Notes: a model not told the origin generated them from the letters alone. A stretch of DNA of 34,732 nucleotides from Bacillota bacterium (GCA_003973385.1 QNYK01000009.1:1-34732); one strand, 5' to 3'. Numbered from the stretch's first letter, positions 24,512 through 32,974 are shown. A program made the numbers and translations.

Positions 24512-25049
24512 TTCAGTGCCAAAAAAGAAACCCTCTCCTCCACGTGCAGCAGCCAAGGCGTCGAGTCAGACCGATTCAGATCAACTGGATTTCGGTGATC
24601 TCACTCTGGGGATTGTAGCGGCCGTCGTCATGCCGGTGCTGGTTGCAATATTGCTGGGCATTGTCGGTATGCCTGTTGGCGGTTCCGGAGGATTGAACGC
24701 GGACCAGGCGCAACAGTTTCGTGATGTCCGAGGATACACGCCACCGATGACCATCAAGGAGGCACAGATCATACTTCAGCGGGTTCAGTTCTGGGTCGAT
24801 GATCGCGCCGCCGAGTACATCCGTCGCTCTCGCAGTACCGATGCTGCCCAGGAGAAGAACTACTGGCAGGGGATTGCCATCGGAGTCCTCGGAGAAGCAG
24901 CGGATGACCTGTCGCGCGTGCTGGATGCAACGGCGCTCGATCTGGAGATAAAAACCCTGGTCCGAGACGCGACCCAGGAGTGGATCTCGAAGATCGACAC
25001 ACTGCGCTTCGAACTCGACCAGGAGGACCCTTTCCGGCAGATTCGTTGA
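24498..25049 (+). CDS. Small single-span membrane protein, partner of the preceding gene
   Basis: A 183-residue protein of unknown family. A Lys/Pro/Ser-rich cytoplasmic tail of about 30 residues is followed by a transmembrane helix (about 38-58, LGIVAAVVMPVLVAILLGIVGM). A Gly-rich turn leads to a helical outer domain (IKEAQIILQRVQFWVDDRAAEYI, AADDLSRVLDATALDLEIKTLV). I chose ATG 24498 (GGAG 6 nt upstream), inside the end of the previous gene. An in-frame ATG at 24474 is less well placed. It ends before a 6-bp hairpin at 25063-25080. Confidence 0.75.
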   Translation: MSRISSVPKKKPSPPRAAAKASSQTDSDQLDFGDLTLGIVAAVVMPVLVAILLGIVGMPVGGSGGLNADQAQQFRDVRGYTPPMTIKEAQIILQRVQFWVDDRAAEYIRRSRSTDAAQEKNYWQGIAIGVLGEAADDLSRVLDATALDLEIKTLVRDATQEWISKIDTLRFELDQEDPFRQIR

Positions 25050-25062
25050 TCGAGGCATCTGC

Positions 25063-25080
25063 CCTCAACCGCCATTGAGG
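25063..25080 (+). terminator. Weak hairpin after the small membrane protein pair
   Basis: CCTCAA pairs with TTGAGG around a 6-nt CCGCCA loop, 13 nt after the stop at 25049. No T-run follows, so it may not terminate. Confidence 0.3.
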
Positions 25081-25188
25081 TGCTCTTCCTCGCCCATTGG
25101 CCCCAGTAGCCCCCGATTGCGCTGATCCGTGGTTGCTGGGCATCGGCGACATCGTCGATTTCGTCGTATTCTTATCCAGGAACGGTAG

Positions 25189-28100
25189 GTGTCGTCTGCG
25201 GCGCCCTGGAGCCCCGTTCCCGGGGTCATCATGGGTTCCTTCAGCGCAGGAGAATGCATCAACGGCAGGTATCGGGTGCTGCGGCAACTGGGTGCCGGAG
25301 CGATGGGTACCGTGTTCCTGTGTGAGGACATCCTCCAGGTCCGCCGCAAGGTTGCACTCAAGTTGCTTCGATCGGATCGAGTCGAGGATTCGGAGGAGTG
25401 GTCCAAGGTCGAGTACGAGGCACTGACCAGATTACGCCACCCGAACCTGGCGCGAGTGCATGACTTCGGCAGGGTTTCCGACAGCCACGACTGGTTCATC
25501 GTCAGTGAGTTCATTCGCGGAGACGATCTTCTCGGGGCCTCCACGACCTTCGAGGAGCAGGAGTTTCTCGATGTTGTCGTGCAGATCTGCAGGGCTCTGG
25601 AATACATCCATGCCCAGGGCTATGTCCATTTCGATATCAAGCCAGACAACATCCTCGTGACAAGATCGCGACAAATTGGCGATGATGAAACATCGAAGAT
25701 CGTCCAGATCGAGGACCAACCAGCTTCTACCGACAGGTGCCTTGGACCCCCGCGCGCGAAGTTGATCGATTTCGGCCTCGCAGAGAAGATCTCCGGGACC
25801 TTTGATTTTGCCATCAAGGGGACCCTCCACTATGTGGCTCCCGAGATCATTGATGGAGGCACTCCCGACAGGAGAGCCGATCTCTACTCCTTCGGGGTTT
25901 CGCTGCATCAGATCCTGACCGGTCGCTTGCCATTTGTAGCTCCAGACGGTTCCTCGGTCGGCCGCTCTGGTGGAAACTGGCGCGAAGAGATGCGTGCGGA
26001 CCTGAAAGGGGAGCCGGAATACCTGATCGAGATCGTATTGCGGTTGCTGGAGAAAGACCCGGAGGACAGATTTTCGAGTGCCCGAGAGATCATCCATGCA
26101 CTGAGCGCGGGAGCGGGTCGTCACTGGCAGGTGGAGACCGCTGAAACCCAGCTCTCCTACCTGCACAGCAGCAGATTGGTGGGGCGCCGCCTTGAACTGG
26201 AACACATCAGGGAGAGCGCAGAGCGCAACCTGGGTCTATCACTTCGGGATGGTGGGAAGCACCGTCCGGCAGATCTGAGTCGTCCCCTGATGCTGATATC
26301 AGGTGAGATTGGAATCGGAAAGTCGCGCCTCATCGACGAGTTTAGCCACCATCTGAAATTGAGAGAGGTGCCGCTCTTCAGTGGTAACTGTCACGATTCG
26401 GTTCGCGATGCCTACCATCCATTTCGCTCGATAGTCGAACAGCAAGCCCTGTCGATGGGACTCGATTCCGAGTTGTTTCGCAAATATGAGGAGCCGCTCC
26501 GCAGGATCTGTCCGCGATTGAGAGATGCATCCGAGACGGCCGTGCAGGAGAGTGGAGATCGGCCCGATCGGGAACGTGTTCGATTCATGGACCGGATTGC
26601 AGCGTTCCTTGAGGAGGCCTCGGCGATCCATCCCTGTGTGCTGGTACTCAACAATCTTCACTGGTCAGACGATCCGAGCATCGCCTTGCTATCGCGCCTG
26701 ATTCAGAGACTGCAACGCGATGGAAGTTGCGGCCGTATGCTCGTCATTGTCACGATTCGAGATGATGAGAAGCGATCTGCGGTCACTACAGAATTCCTGG
26801 ATGGAGTTCGGAAATCTTCTGTTGTGGACGAACTGAAATTGAAAAGATTCGGCAGGACCCAGATCACAGAATTGATCCACCATGTTCTGCAAGTAGAGGA
26901 GATACCATCGACATTCCTAGACCGTTTGGAGGAGCGAACCGGAGGCAATCCACTCTTCATCGTGGAGATGCTGAAGGTGCTTCAGGAAGAGGGAATCATC
27001 CAGCGCCAGGGTGAGGCGTGGAGCATTCGAGGCGGGGGAGATCTGGCCCGTGTCGAACTTCCCGCAGGGATCCACCAGGTTCTGCATCGCAGGGTGAAGG
27101 TGATCAGCGAGGAGTCGAGGAGCATCTTGCGTTTGATCTCATTGCATGGTCGACCGGTGCCGTTGCGCTTGATCGAGACGATTGACGGTCTGGGAGCAGG
27201 CCTTCGCCAGCAGATCAGGGAACTGGAGGCGAGGGGGATGATCGGCAGAACTCTCGAGGGAGGCAGGCCCGTCTACTCGATCATGCAACCGAAGTTGCGA
27301 GAGATCGTCAACAGGGATATCCCGCCCAGTGAGGGGCGGAGGTTGCACGGAATGCTCGCCGATGCGATCGAGCAGCATCACCACGAAGATCTCGACCCCG
27401 TCAGGGAAGAGCTCTCGCATCACTACCAGCTCTCCGATCATCCAGAGCGTGCACTGGAGCACCTTCTGGCTGCAGGTGATGCGATGAAGGAGATGCACGC
27501 CCACTCGAAGGCTCTTGAGCATTACCGAGGGGCCTTGCTCCAGATCGAGCAGCGAGAAGAGCATATCGCCGACTGGTTTGCCATCCATGAGCGGATCGGG
27601 GATGCAGCAACGGTGGTCGGGGAACTGGACCTGGCGCAGTCATCGCTGGAGATCATCCAGGAGACAAGAATCGATCCGGAAGATTTGACAGTCGAACTGG
27701 ACCTGTGTCGAGTTCGCGCACTGAGAAAACTCGGAAAGATCGATGAGATTCGAGGGGACTATCCGGGGGCACTCCGTCTGGTACGCGAGGCGTCCGAGGT
27801 GGTCTCACGCCTCGAAGGTGGCGATCGTGATGGTGAGCAACTTCGAGTGCTCAGCCAACTGGCATGGCTTCAGGTTTGTATCGGCGATTACGACCGTGCC
27901 ATGAAGATCAGCGGTGAGGGGCTTTCCCTCGCAGGAGATGAAGAAAAATCCGCGGAGCACGCCATCTTCTTCAGTTGCATCGGAAGCGCATCTCTTTGCC
28001 GAGGTGAAGTGGACCAGGCGAGAGATTTTCATCGGCGCGCGATGGAAATCCGCGAGGACCTCGGCGATGTGCCCGCCATGATCAGTTCTCTCAATTCCCT

Positions 28101-29460
28101 GTCAGAGACGCAATTGGCCGCAGGAGAGCCGATCGAGGCGCTGGAACTGGCGCAGCAGGCGATAGAGATGGCGGATGAGGTAGGAGATCTCTCGGGCAGG
28201 GCCATCGCTTTGCACAGAGAAGCTGAGGTGCTGCTCATCTGCGGTGATCTGGATGCTGCCGAGCAGAAAATCGAGGCTTCACTGGAGATCAGCCAGGATC
28301 AGAGAATGAGATTCCTGGGAGTCAGAAACCACCTTGCCCGCGGACGAATCCGTCGTTTCAGGGCAGACCGCCGCGGAGCAGAAGGTGATCTTCTCCGTGC
28401 GTTGGGAGTCCACGCACGTGCCGGAACAGGGATCGGCCTGGTCGAATGCCTGCTAGAACTGGCAGAACTTCACATCGAGGCGGGGGAGATCTCTCGAGCC
28501 GATGAGGAGCTGGAGCGTGCCACGGCAGCCCTTGCTGACCTCTCTCATGTAGGATTCGAGGGTAAGGCCCGCTTGCTGAGAGCGCGCTGGCTCAGGAAGA
28601 GCGGTGGCGACAGTGCGACCGCTCTCGAACTTCTGGTAGAGGCCGAGCACTCGGGGCGAGACTGTGGGGATCGACCGCTCCGTGCCGCTGCACTGCTGGA
28701 GCAGGCGGAACTTCACATCGAATCGAGGAATCTGGAAGAATCTCGTCGCTGCTACCAGGAGGCGGATGAGCTGCACCAGGCCTTCGCAGAGAGACTGCCC
28801 CATGCCTTGAGGGATCATTACCTGACCAGCAACCACATCGGCGAGGGGCCTGCAGGTGAAGGAACCGCTCGGGAGATCCCCGCTGAAGAACCCGCCTCCG
28901 ATCCGATCCAGCGCGCTACAGTGAAGAGCGGTGAGGTCGAGGTGAGTGACCCCGAGACTCATTCCGAGCAGATGTTGCGGGTCGCTTCACTTCTGACAGA
29001 GGCAGCTTCTGCCTCCTTGCCGAGGGTATTGATCCCGAAAGCGCTCGCTTGCATGGTTCGTTCGGTTGGAGCCAGTCAGGGCTGGCTTCTGGTCCGTCGC
29101 GGGGACGAGGTGAGGGTGATCTGTGCCGCAGATGCTGCTGGAGCACCGCTCAAGGGATACCACGAGCGGCTCGCTCTCGCCGCGGTAGAGGATGTCTGGG
29201 AAAGTGGAAAGTCGATTCTCGCGGCGCGGGTGGTCGATGAGCCGAGGGTGCAAGCGATGGATGAACTCTACAGTTCGGGAGTCCAGAGCCTGGCGGTGAT
29301 TCCGCTTCGTGCCGATGGAGCGGTTCGAGCCGTCGCCTATCTCGCCGATCCTGAGCCGGCGACCCTCACCAGCGGCCGCGGAAAGACCCTGCTGGAGACC
29401 CATGCTGGCCTGCTGGGATTACTCCTGCCCAGGAACAACCAGGTCTCGGCACGGTCCTGA
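25189..29460 (+). CDS. Giant Ser/Thr kinase - STAND/AAA ATPase - TPR - GAF signalling protein (PknK-like architecture)
   Basis: A 1423-residue soluble protein. The kinase domain (about 27-310) has GAGAMG, K58, DFG (194-196) and an APE motif (217-219). The catalytic loop reads HFDIKPDN (147-154) where most kinases have HRD, and about 30 extra residues sit between that loop and DFG. Next is a predicted ATPase (about 330-620) with Walker A GEIGIGKS (372-379). Its Walker B reads LVLNNLHWSD, with Asn-Asn where the family has acidic residues. A long helical region of TPR-type repeats follows (about 750-1190), then a C-terminal GAF domain (about 1260-1415). The plan matches PknK and cyanobacterial or planctomycete multidomain kinases. 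GTG 25189 is preferred (AGGA 7 nt upstream); ATG 25231 is an alternative. It appears to be a single-gene unit. Confidence 0.93.
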   Translation: MSSAAPWSPVPGVIMGSFSAGECINGRYRVLRQLGAGAMGTVFLCEDILQVRRKVALKLLRSDRVEDSEEWSKVEYEALTRLRHPNLARVHDFGRVSDSHDWFIVSEFIRGDDLLGASTTFEEQEFLDVVVQICRALEYIHAQGYVHFDIKPDNILVTRSRQIGDDETSKIVQIEDQPASTDRCLGPPRAKLIDFGLAEKISGTFDFAIKGTLHYVAPEIIDGGTPDRRADLYSFGVSLHQILTGRLPFVAPDGSSVGRSGGNWREEMRADLKGEPEYLIEIVLRLLEKDPEDRFSSAREIIHALSAGAGRHWQVETAETQLSYLHSSRLVGRRLELEHIRESAERNLGLSLRDGGKHRPADLSRPLMLISGEIGIGKSRLIDEFSHHLKLREVPLFSGNCHDSVRDAYHPFRSIVEQQALSMGLDSELFRKYEEPLRRICPRLRDASETAVQESGDRPDRERVRFMDRIAAFLEEASAIHPCVLVLNNLHWSDDPSIALLSRLIQRLQRDGSCGRMLVIVTIRDDEKRSAVTTEFLDGVRKSSVVDELKLKRFGRTQITELIHHVLQVEEIPSTFLDRLEERTGGNPLFIVEMLKVLQEEGIIQRQGEAWSIRGGGDLARVELPAGIHQVLHRRVKVISEESRSILRLISLHGRPVPLRLIETIDGLGAGLRQQIRELEARGMIGRTLEGGRPVYSIMQPKLREIVNRDIPPSEGRRLHGMLADAIEQHHHEDLDPVREELSHHYQLSDHPERALEHLLAAGDAMKEMHAHSKALEHYRGALLQIEQREEHIADWFAIHERIGDAATVVGELDLAQSSLEIIQETRIDPEDLTVELDLCRVRALRKLGKIDEIRGDYPGALRLVREASEVVSRLEGGDRDGEQLRVLSQLAWLQVCIGDYDRAMKISGEGLSLAGDEEKSAEHAIFFSCIGSASLCRGEVDQARDFHRRAMEIREDLGDVPAMISSLNSLSETQLAAGEPIEALELAQQAIEMADEVGDLSGRAIALHREAEVLLICGDLDAAEQKIEASLEISQDQRMRFLGVRNHLARGRIRRFRADRRGAEGDLLRALGVHARAGTGIGLVECLLELAELHIEAGEISRADEELERATAALADLSHVGFEGKARLLRARWLRKSGGDSATALELLVEAEHSGRDCGDRPLRAAALLEQAELHIESRNLEESRRCYQEADELHQAFAERLPHALRDHYLTSNHIGEGPAGEGTAREIPAEEPASDPIQRATVKSGEVEVSDPETHSEQMLRVASLLTEAASASLPRVLIPKALACMVRSVGASQGWLLVRRGDEVRVICAADAAGAPLKGYHERLALAAVEDVWESGKSILAARVVDEPRVQAMDELYSSGVQSLAVIPLRADGAVRAVAYLADPEPATLTSGRGKTLLETHAGLLGLLLPRNNQVSARS

Positions 29461-29541
29461 CGAGCGTCGACACGACTGGCCGCTCCCATCGTCAGCGTCG
29501 CATCCAGAGCCTTTTTCAACACACAGATCATCTGGTCACAC

Positions 29542-29570
29542 TTGGGTGCCGTTGCCCGGTCGGGTAAAAT
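29542..29570 (+). promoter_or_regulatory. Sigma-70-type promoter for the selenoprotein-rhomboid operon
   Basis: TTGGGT, a 17-bp spacer, and TAAAAT (five of six consensus positions in the -10). The predicted start is near 29577, giving a leader of about 43 nt. It is the best housekeeping-type promoter I see in the window. Confidence 0.5.
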
Positions 29571-29619
29571 GAGTCGGCCCTCAACGCTGCTCCTGGGGGA
29601 CATGCTTCTGGAGGATTCG

Positions 29620-29967
29620 ATGAAGAAGATTGATTGGTGGTATCATCGCAACGGCTGAACATCCTGCAAACGAGCCCAGGAGTTCCTGGGAGATGACCCG
29701 GCCTGCGGGCAACTTGTCGATGCCAAGAAGTCTCGCATCGATGCCGATGAGGCGATCTCCTTGGCACGGGCGGCCCATCGAGTGCTGGTTGCACGGGGGA
29801 AGAAGTTTGTCGATTACGATATGAAGAATAATGCTCCCGATGACGACGTCCTCGCGAAGGGAATCGTGGGACCCAGCGGCAACCTGAGAGCGCCGACGCT
29901 GAGGATCGGTAAGACACTCATCGTGGGATTCCACCACGAGGCGTACTCGGCAGTTCTGGAATCCTGA
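29620..29967 (+). CDS. ArsC-family/thioredoxin-fold selenoprotein (UGA read as selenocysteine at residue 13)
   Basis: A 115-residue protein if the in-frame TGA at 29656-29658 is read through as Sec. Residues run MKKIDWWYHRNG-U-TSCKRAQEFL, so Sec occupies the first position of a CxxC redox motif (U13-T-S-C16). The frame then continues without interruption through a typical ArsC-like body: VDAKKSRIDADEAISLARAA, VLVARGKKFVDYDM, NAPDDDVLAKGIVGPSGNLR and APTLRIGKTLIVGF with the cis-Pro. GGAGG lies 5 nt before ATG 29620. Homologues with Cys or Sec at this site are known as ArsC-family (seleno)proteins. The likely role is a small thiol/selenol oxidoreductase; its substrate is unknown. The hairpin at 29675-29690 fits a bacterial SECIS. 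The organism must then carry selA, selB, selC and selD, which are not in this window. The rhomboid follows 13 nt later. Confidence 0.88.
29656..29690 (+). promoter_or_regulatory. Candidate bacterial SECIS element with its UGA codon
   Basis: The UGA is followed after 22 nt by the AGUU loop of a hairpin CCCAGG-AGTT-CCTGGG (29675-29690, six perfect pairs). The UGA-to-loop distance, the small loop and a G among the first two loop bases agree with the described bacterial SECIS consensus. A lower helix is possible between CCTGCA (29663-29668) and TGCGGG (29704-29709). The hairpin lies within the coding sequence, as expected for bacteria. Confidence 0.75.
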
Positions 29968-29980
29968 AGGAAAGGTCAAC

Positions 29981-30853
29981 TTGGGGATCTTTGATCGCGA
30001 CTACATGCAAGAGCCCGGCAGTACCGGCAACATGATCCGCCAGATGAGCGCGGTGAAGATGATCATCATCCTCAACCTTTCTGTCTTCGTCGCCTGGGCC
30101 GTGTTGCCGCAAGAACTCATGAGAAGTCAGTTCATGGTCAACTGGAGCGCGCTCACCTCCGGTAAGATCTGGACCCTTCTGACGGCAGCCTTTTCTCACA
30201 ACGAGTTGTTCCACTTCTTCATCAACATGCTCGTGTTTCTCTCCTTTGCACCGGTGCTTGAGGCTCGCTGGGGGAAACGACGATTTCTCTACTTCTATCT
30301 CGGTTCAGCAGTCTTTTCTTCGTTCCTGATGTCAACGATGACACTCTGGGGGTTGAGAGATTTGCCGGGGCTGGGAGCTTCCGGTGCGGTGTGTGCCATC
30401 ACCACGGCTTATGCCATCTATTACCCGAGAAACGTCATCTTGATCTGGGGCATCCTGCCGGCTCCGGCCTGGCTCATCGTCGCGGCATTTGCCTTCTTCG
30501 ACCTGAAGGGGTTGCTCACCCAGATCAATGGTGGCAACACCGGAATCGGTCACGCCGCACATCTCGGAGGGATCCTGTTCGGGTTGTTCGTCTTGATGAT
30601 CATTCCTCGAGCCCTCAAGTTCTCGAACTTTGACTCTGCCACCAACAGGTCGGGCTCCTCAGTGCGTGGCCAGGGGCGACGGGATCCGGCAGATTATTAT
30701 CCGACTGCTTCGCCCGGTGACCGCGACCACAGGGAGGAAGAGCGCCTCGATCACCTGCTGACCAAGGTCAGCAGGGAAGGAATCGATGCCCTCAGCGATG
30801 AGGAACGCGACGATCTGCATCGGATCAGCAGGAAGAGGCGAGATTCCTCTTGA
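29981..30853 (+). CDS. Rhomboid-family intramembrane serine protease
   Basis: A 290-residue membrane protein. Several hydrophobic helices span about 26-210. The catalytic Ser lies in GLGASGAVCAITTAYA, and the catalytic His in the later helix GIGHAAHLGGILFGLF. HNELFHFFINMLVFLSF supplies the conserved His/Asn of the oxyanion helix. The N-terminus MGIFDRDYM and the charged C-terminal tail (LDHLLTKVSREGIDALSDEERDDLHRISRK) are typical of planctomycete rhomboids; the tail resembles DUF6576. It cleaves transmembrane substrates in the membrane. It starts at TTG 29981 after AGGAAAGG, 13 nt behind the selenoprotein gene, and its stop overlaps the next TTG (TTGA). Confidence 0.92.
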   Translation: MGIFDRDYMQEPGSTGNMIRQMSAVKMIIILNLSVFVAWAVLPQELMRSQFMVNWSALTSGKIWTLLTAAFSHNELFHFFINMLVFLSFAPVLEARWGKRRFLYFYLGSAVFSSFLMSTMTLWGLRDLPGLGASGAVCAITTAYAIYYPRNVILIWGILPAPAWLIVAAFAFFDLKGLLTQINGGNTGIGHAAHLGGILFGLFVLMIIPRALKFSNFDSATNRSGSSVRGQGRRDPADYYPTASPGDRDHREEERLDHLLTKVSREGIDALSDEERDDLHRISRKRRDSS

Positions 30854-31212
30854 ACCTGCTGAAGATGGTCGGTCGCTGGTGGAATCGCTGGAGGCTTCGA
30901 TCCAGGGCCCGGTCACAGCTCAGGAGGCTGTTCGAGCAACCTGCGCGTCTCGTCGGCACCTCGCTACGCCAGCAGCACCTGGGCCGTTGCGATGTCGTGG
31001 ATATCGAGAATCGAGGCGATGAGATCAGCGCCATCACTTTTCAGATTCTCAGACATCCTCGCCCGCACCCATTTTCGAGGCAGCATCACCTGGTTGCTGA
31101 ACGCTGGAGAGTGGCTCTCCCCGGCGGAACGCCGCAGCGGGCAGGCTCGGTCAATCTCAGTCGACTTGCCGATGAAGCCAGCGATGGAGATCCTCCCGGG
31201 TCCTTCCCTTGA
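30850..31212 (+). CDS. Hypothetical basic protein coupled to the rhomboid gene
   Basis: A 120-residue protein starting at TTG 30850, whose TTGA overlaps the rhomboid stop, the same junction type as at 11611 and 22847. The N-terminus is very basic with Trp and Arg (VGRWWNRWRLRSRARSQLRRLF). A more structured middle follows (HLGRCDVVDIENRGDEISAITFQILRH). Codon choice (GAT, GAG, ATC, CGA, CTC) looks like that of neighbouring genes, which argues for a real gene. No family recognised. The other strand has an open frame at 30964-31356 that I consider less likely. The 113 nt after it hold only the M42 ribosome site. Confidence 0.5.
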   Translation: MNLLKMVGRWWNRWRLRSRARSQLRRLFEQPARLVGTSLRQQHLGRCDVVDIENRGDEISAITFQILRHPRPHPFSRQHHLVAERWRVALPGGTPQRAGSVNLSRLADEASDGDPPGSFP

Positions 31213-31325
31213 CGAGAAGAGTCTCTGGCGGTAAGGATCTGGATTCCGGTTCACCGACGAGATCGCTGCTGGACCCACCAACCTGAGTCGCAGGATGCGA
31301 AAAAAATCGAGAGGGGGGCACCTGG

Positions 31326-32369
31326 ATGAAGCTTCTGAAGGAACTGTGTGAGGCATACGGAGCTCCGGGGTTCGAGGATCGTATCCGGGCCATCTTCCGT
31401 CGTGAGATCGAACCTCTTGTCGACCGGATCGAGGTCGATGGCATCGGCAATTGCATCGCCATCAAGGAGGGCAAACCAGGATCTCCCAAGGTGATGCTTG
31501 CCGGACACATGGATGAGATCGGTTTCGTGGTCAAACACATCGATGACAAGGGCTTCATCCGCCTGTCACCGCTGGGCGGATTCGATCCAAAGACTTTGAT
31601 TGCCAAGCGCGTCACCATCATCACCAGTACCAACGAAGAGATCACTGGAATGGTCGGGTCGAAGCCGATTCACATCATGACCCCTGAAGACCGCAAGAAG
31701 ATGCCCACGGTGCCGGAGTTGTTTGTCGATGTGAATCTGTCTGCAGATGATGCTCGTGCTCGTATCGAGATTGGCGACCCGGTGACGCTCCAGCAGCAGT
31801 TTCAGGTCAGCGGTGATCGGTGTAGCGGCAAGAGCCTGGATAACCGTGTTTCGATCTACACGCTGATCGAGGCGGTTCGACGATACTCCAATGAAAATGT
31901 CAGCGTCTATGCTGTGGCGACCACCCAGGAAGAGATCGGATTGCGAGGCGCCATGACAGCCTCACATCGAATAGCGCCCGACTGCGGGGTGGCGATCGAT
32001 GTGACGCTCGCCTGCGACACTCCCGGCGCCAGCGAACATGAAAAGATCACGAGCCTCGGAGATGGGGTTGCGATCAAGGTCCACGATTCGTCGAGCATCT
32101 CGAACCCGAAGATGGTCAAGGCGATGCGAGAAATCGCACGCGAGAAGCAGATTCCATTTCAGATGGAGATCTTGACGATGGGTGGAACCGATGCCGGGGG
32201 GATCCAGCGCGGTGGAAGCGCTGTACCTGCGATCACACTGTCGGTTCCCTGCCGTTATGTCCACACCGTGGTCGAGACCATCGACGCCAGGGATCTGGAA
32301 GCGACGGTGGCATTACTGACGGGATTCCTGGACCGCGCCCACGAGGTCGATGTCAGTTATGACGGCTGA
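31326..32369 (+). CDS. M42-family metallo-aminopeptidase (FrvX/glutamyl aminopeptidase type)
   Basis: A 347-residue cytoplasmic dinuclear-metal peptidase that forms dodecameric tetrahedra in characterised members and trims peptides from protein turnover. All metal and catalytic positions are visible in order: His in AGHMDEIGF, bridging Asp in KSLDNR, Glu-Glu in TTQEEIGLRG, Asp in GVAIDVT and His in RYVHTVVE. The substrate specificity is not clear from sequence. The start is strongly supported (GAGAGGGGGG 7 nt before ATG 31326). It ends convergently with rsmD, overlapping by 13 nt. It may be the last gene of the selenoprotein-rhomboid transcript. Confidence 0.93.
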   Translation: MKLLKELCEAYGAPGFEDRIRAIFRREIEPLVDRIEVDGIGNCIAIKEGKPGSPKVMLAGHMDEIGFVVKHIDDKGFIRLSPLGGFDPKTLIAKRVTIITSTNEEITGMVGSKPIHIMTPEDRKKMPTVPELFVDVNLSADDARARIEIGDPVTLQQQFQVSGDRCSGKSLDNRVSIYTLIEAVRRYSNENVSVYAVATTQEEIGLRGAMTASHRIAPDCGVAIDVTLACDTPGASEHEKITSLGDGVAIKVHDSSSISNPKMVKAMREIAREKQIPFQMEILTMGGTDAGGIQRGGSAVPAITLSVPCRYVHTVVETIDARDLEATVALLTGFLDRAHEVDVSYDG

Positions 32370-32956
32370 TCGATATCCTGCTGCTGCCAGATCGTGAGTC
32401 GGGTGTCCCCGTAGCGGCGACTCTGCTCGGCATCGAAGCCCGGGGGAGCAGTGGCCGCTTCTTCGCGGGACGGGTGTTCGATGGCGAGTACACCACCAGG
32501 CTCGAGCCAGTCTCCTCCAGCGAGGTCGATGGCCAGTCGCCATGGGATCGATCCAGGACGGGAATAGTCGGGGAAGGGGGGATCGAGCAGGATCACATCG
32601 AATCCTCCGCCGACCGCTGGCCGGGCTGGTAGGCGGTATGCGTCCTGATCGAGCACCTTGCACTGTGCCTGGATACCCAGCCGTTCAAGGTTTTTTCGAA
32701 GCAGCGCCAGCACCTTGCGATCCTTCTCGACGTGAACTGCCTGCAGAGCGCCCCGCGAGACCGCCTCTATTCCCAGAGCTCCCGATCCTGCAAACACATC
32801 GAGGACGCGCGCCCCGTCCAGCTGTTCATGGATGATGTTGAAGAGTGATTCCCTGACGCGGGTTCTCATCGGGCGGACTATCGAGCCTGAGGGGACAGCA
32901 ATCTTTCGTCCGCGCAGCAGGCCGCTGGCGATTCGAAGCGAGTCGGAAGGAGCCAA
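32357..32956 (-). CDS. rsmD: 16S rRNA (guanine-966-N2)-methyltransferase RsmD
   Basis: A 199-residue SAM-dependent methyltransferase that modifies G966 of 16S rRNA during 30S assembly. It shows the family order: LRIASGLLRGRKIAVPSG, RPMRTRVRESLFNII, the SAM motif VLDVFAGSGALGIEAVSRG, and the catalytic DVILLDPPF. Length fits the family (180-200). It starts at TTG 32956, with GGAAG 7 nt upstream. It lies 18 nt after the cyclic-nucleotide-binding protein gene and probably shares its transcript. A C-terminal tail of about 15 residues (SRRYGDTRLTIWQQQ) closes the fold. Its end overlaps that of the convergent M42 gene. Confidence 0.93.
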   Translation of the reverse strand: MAPSDSLRIASGLLRGRKIAVPSGSIVRPMRTRVRESLFNIIHEQLDGARVLDVFAGSGALGIEAVSRGALQAVHVEKDRKVLALLRKNLERLGIQAQCKVLDQDAYRLPARPAVGGGFDVILLDPPFPDYSRPGSIPWRLAIDLAGGDWLEPGGVLAIEHPSREEAATAPPGFDAEQSRRYGDTRLTIWQQQDIDQPS

Positions 32957-32974
32957 AGCCGTGCTTCCAGTCGA

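Noticed and set aside
29761..29967. A 68-residue ORF starting at ATG-like codon 29761, or a pseudogene with a premature stop
   Set aside because: The same frame upstream encodes the family's N-terminus and active site, with a strong ribosome site at ATG 29620. Only one in-frame UGA interrupts it, exactly at the redox Cys position and followed by a SECIS-like hairpin.
30964..31356. Minus-strand 130-residue ORF opposite the 30850 gene
   Set aside because: The plus-strand frame has a coupled start and native-like codon use; the minus frame runs into the M42 coding sequence and its ribosome site.
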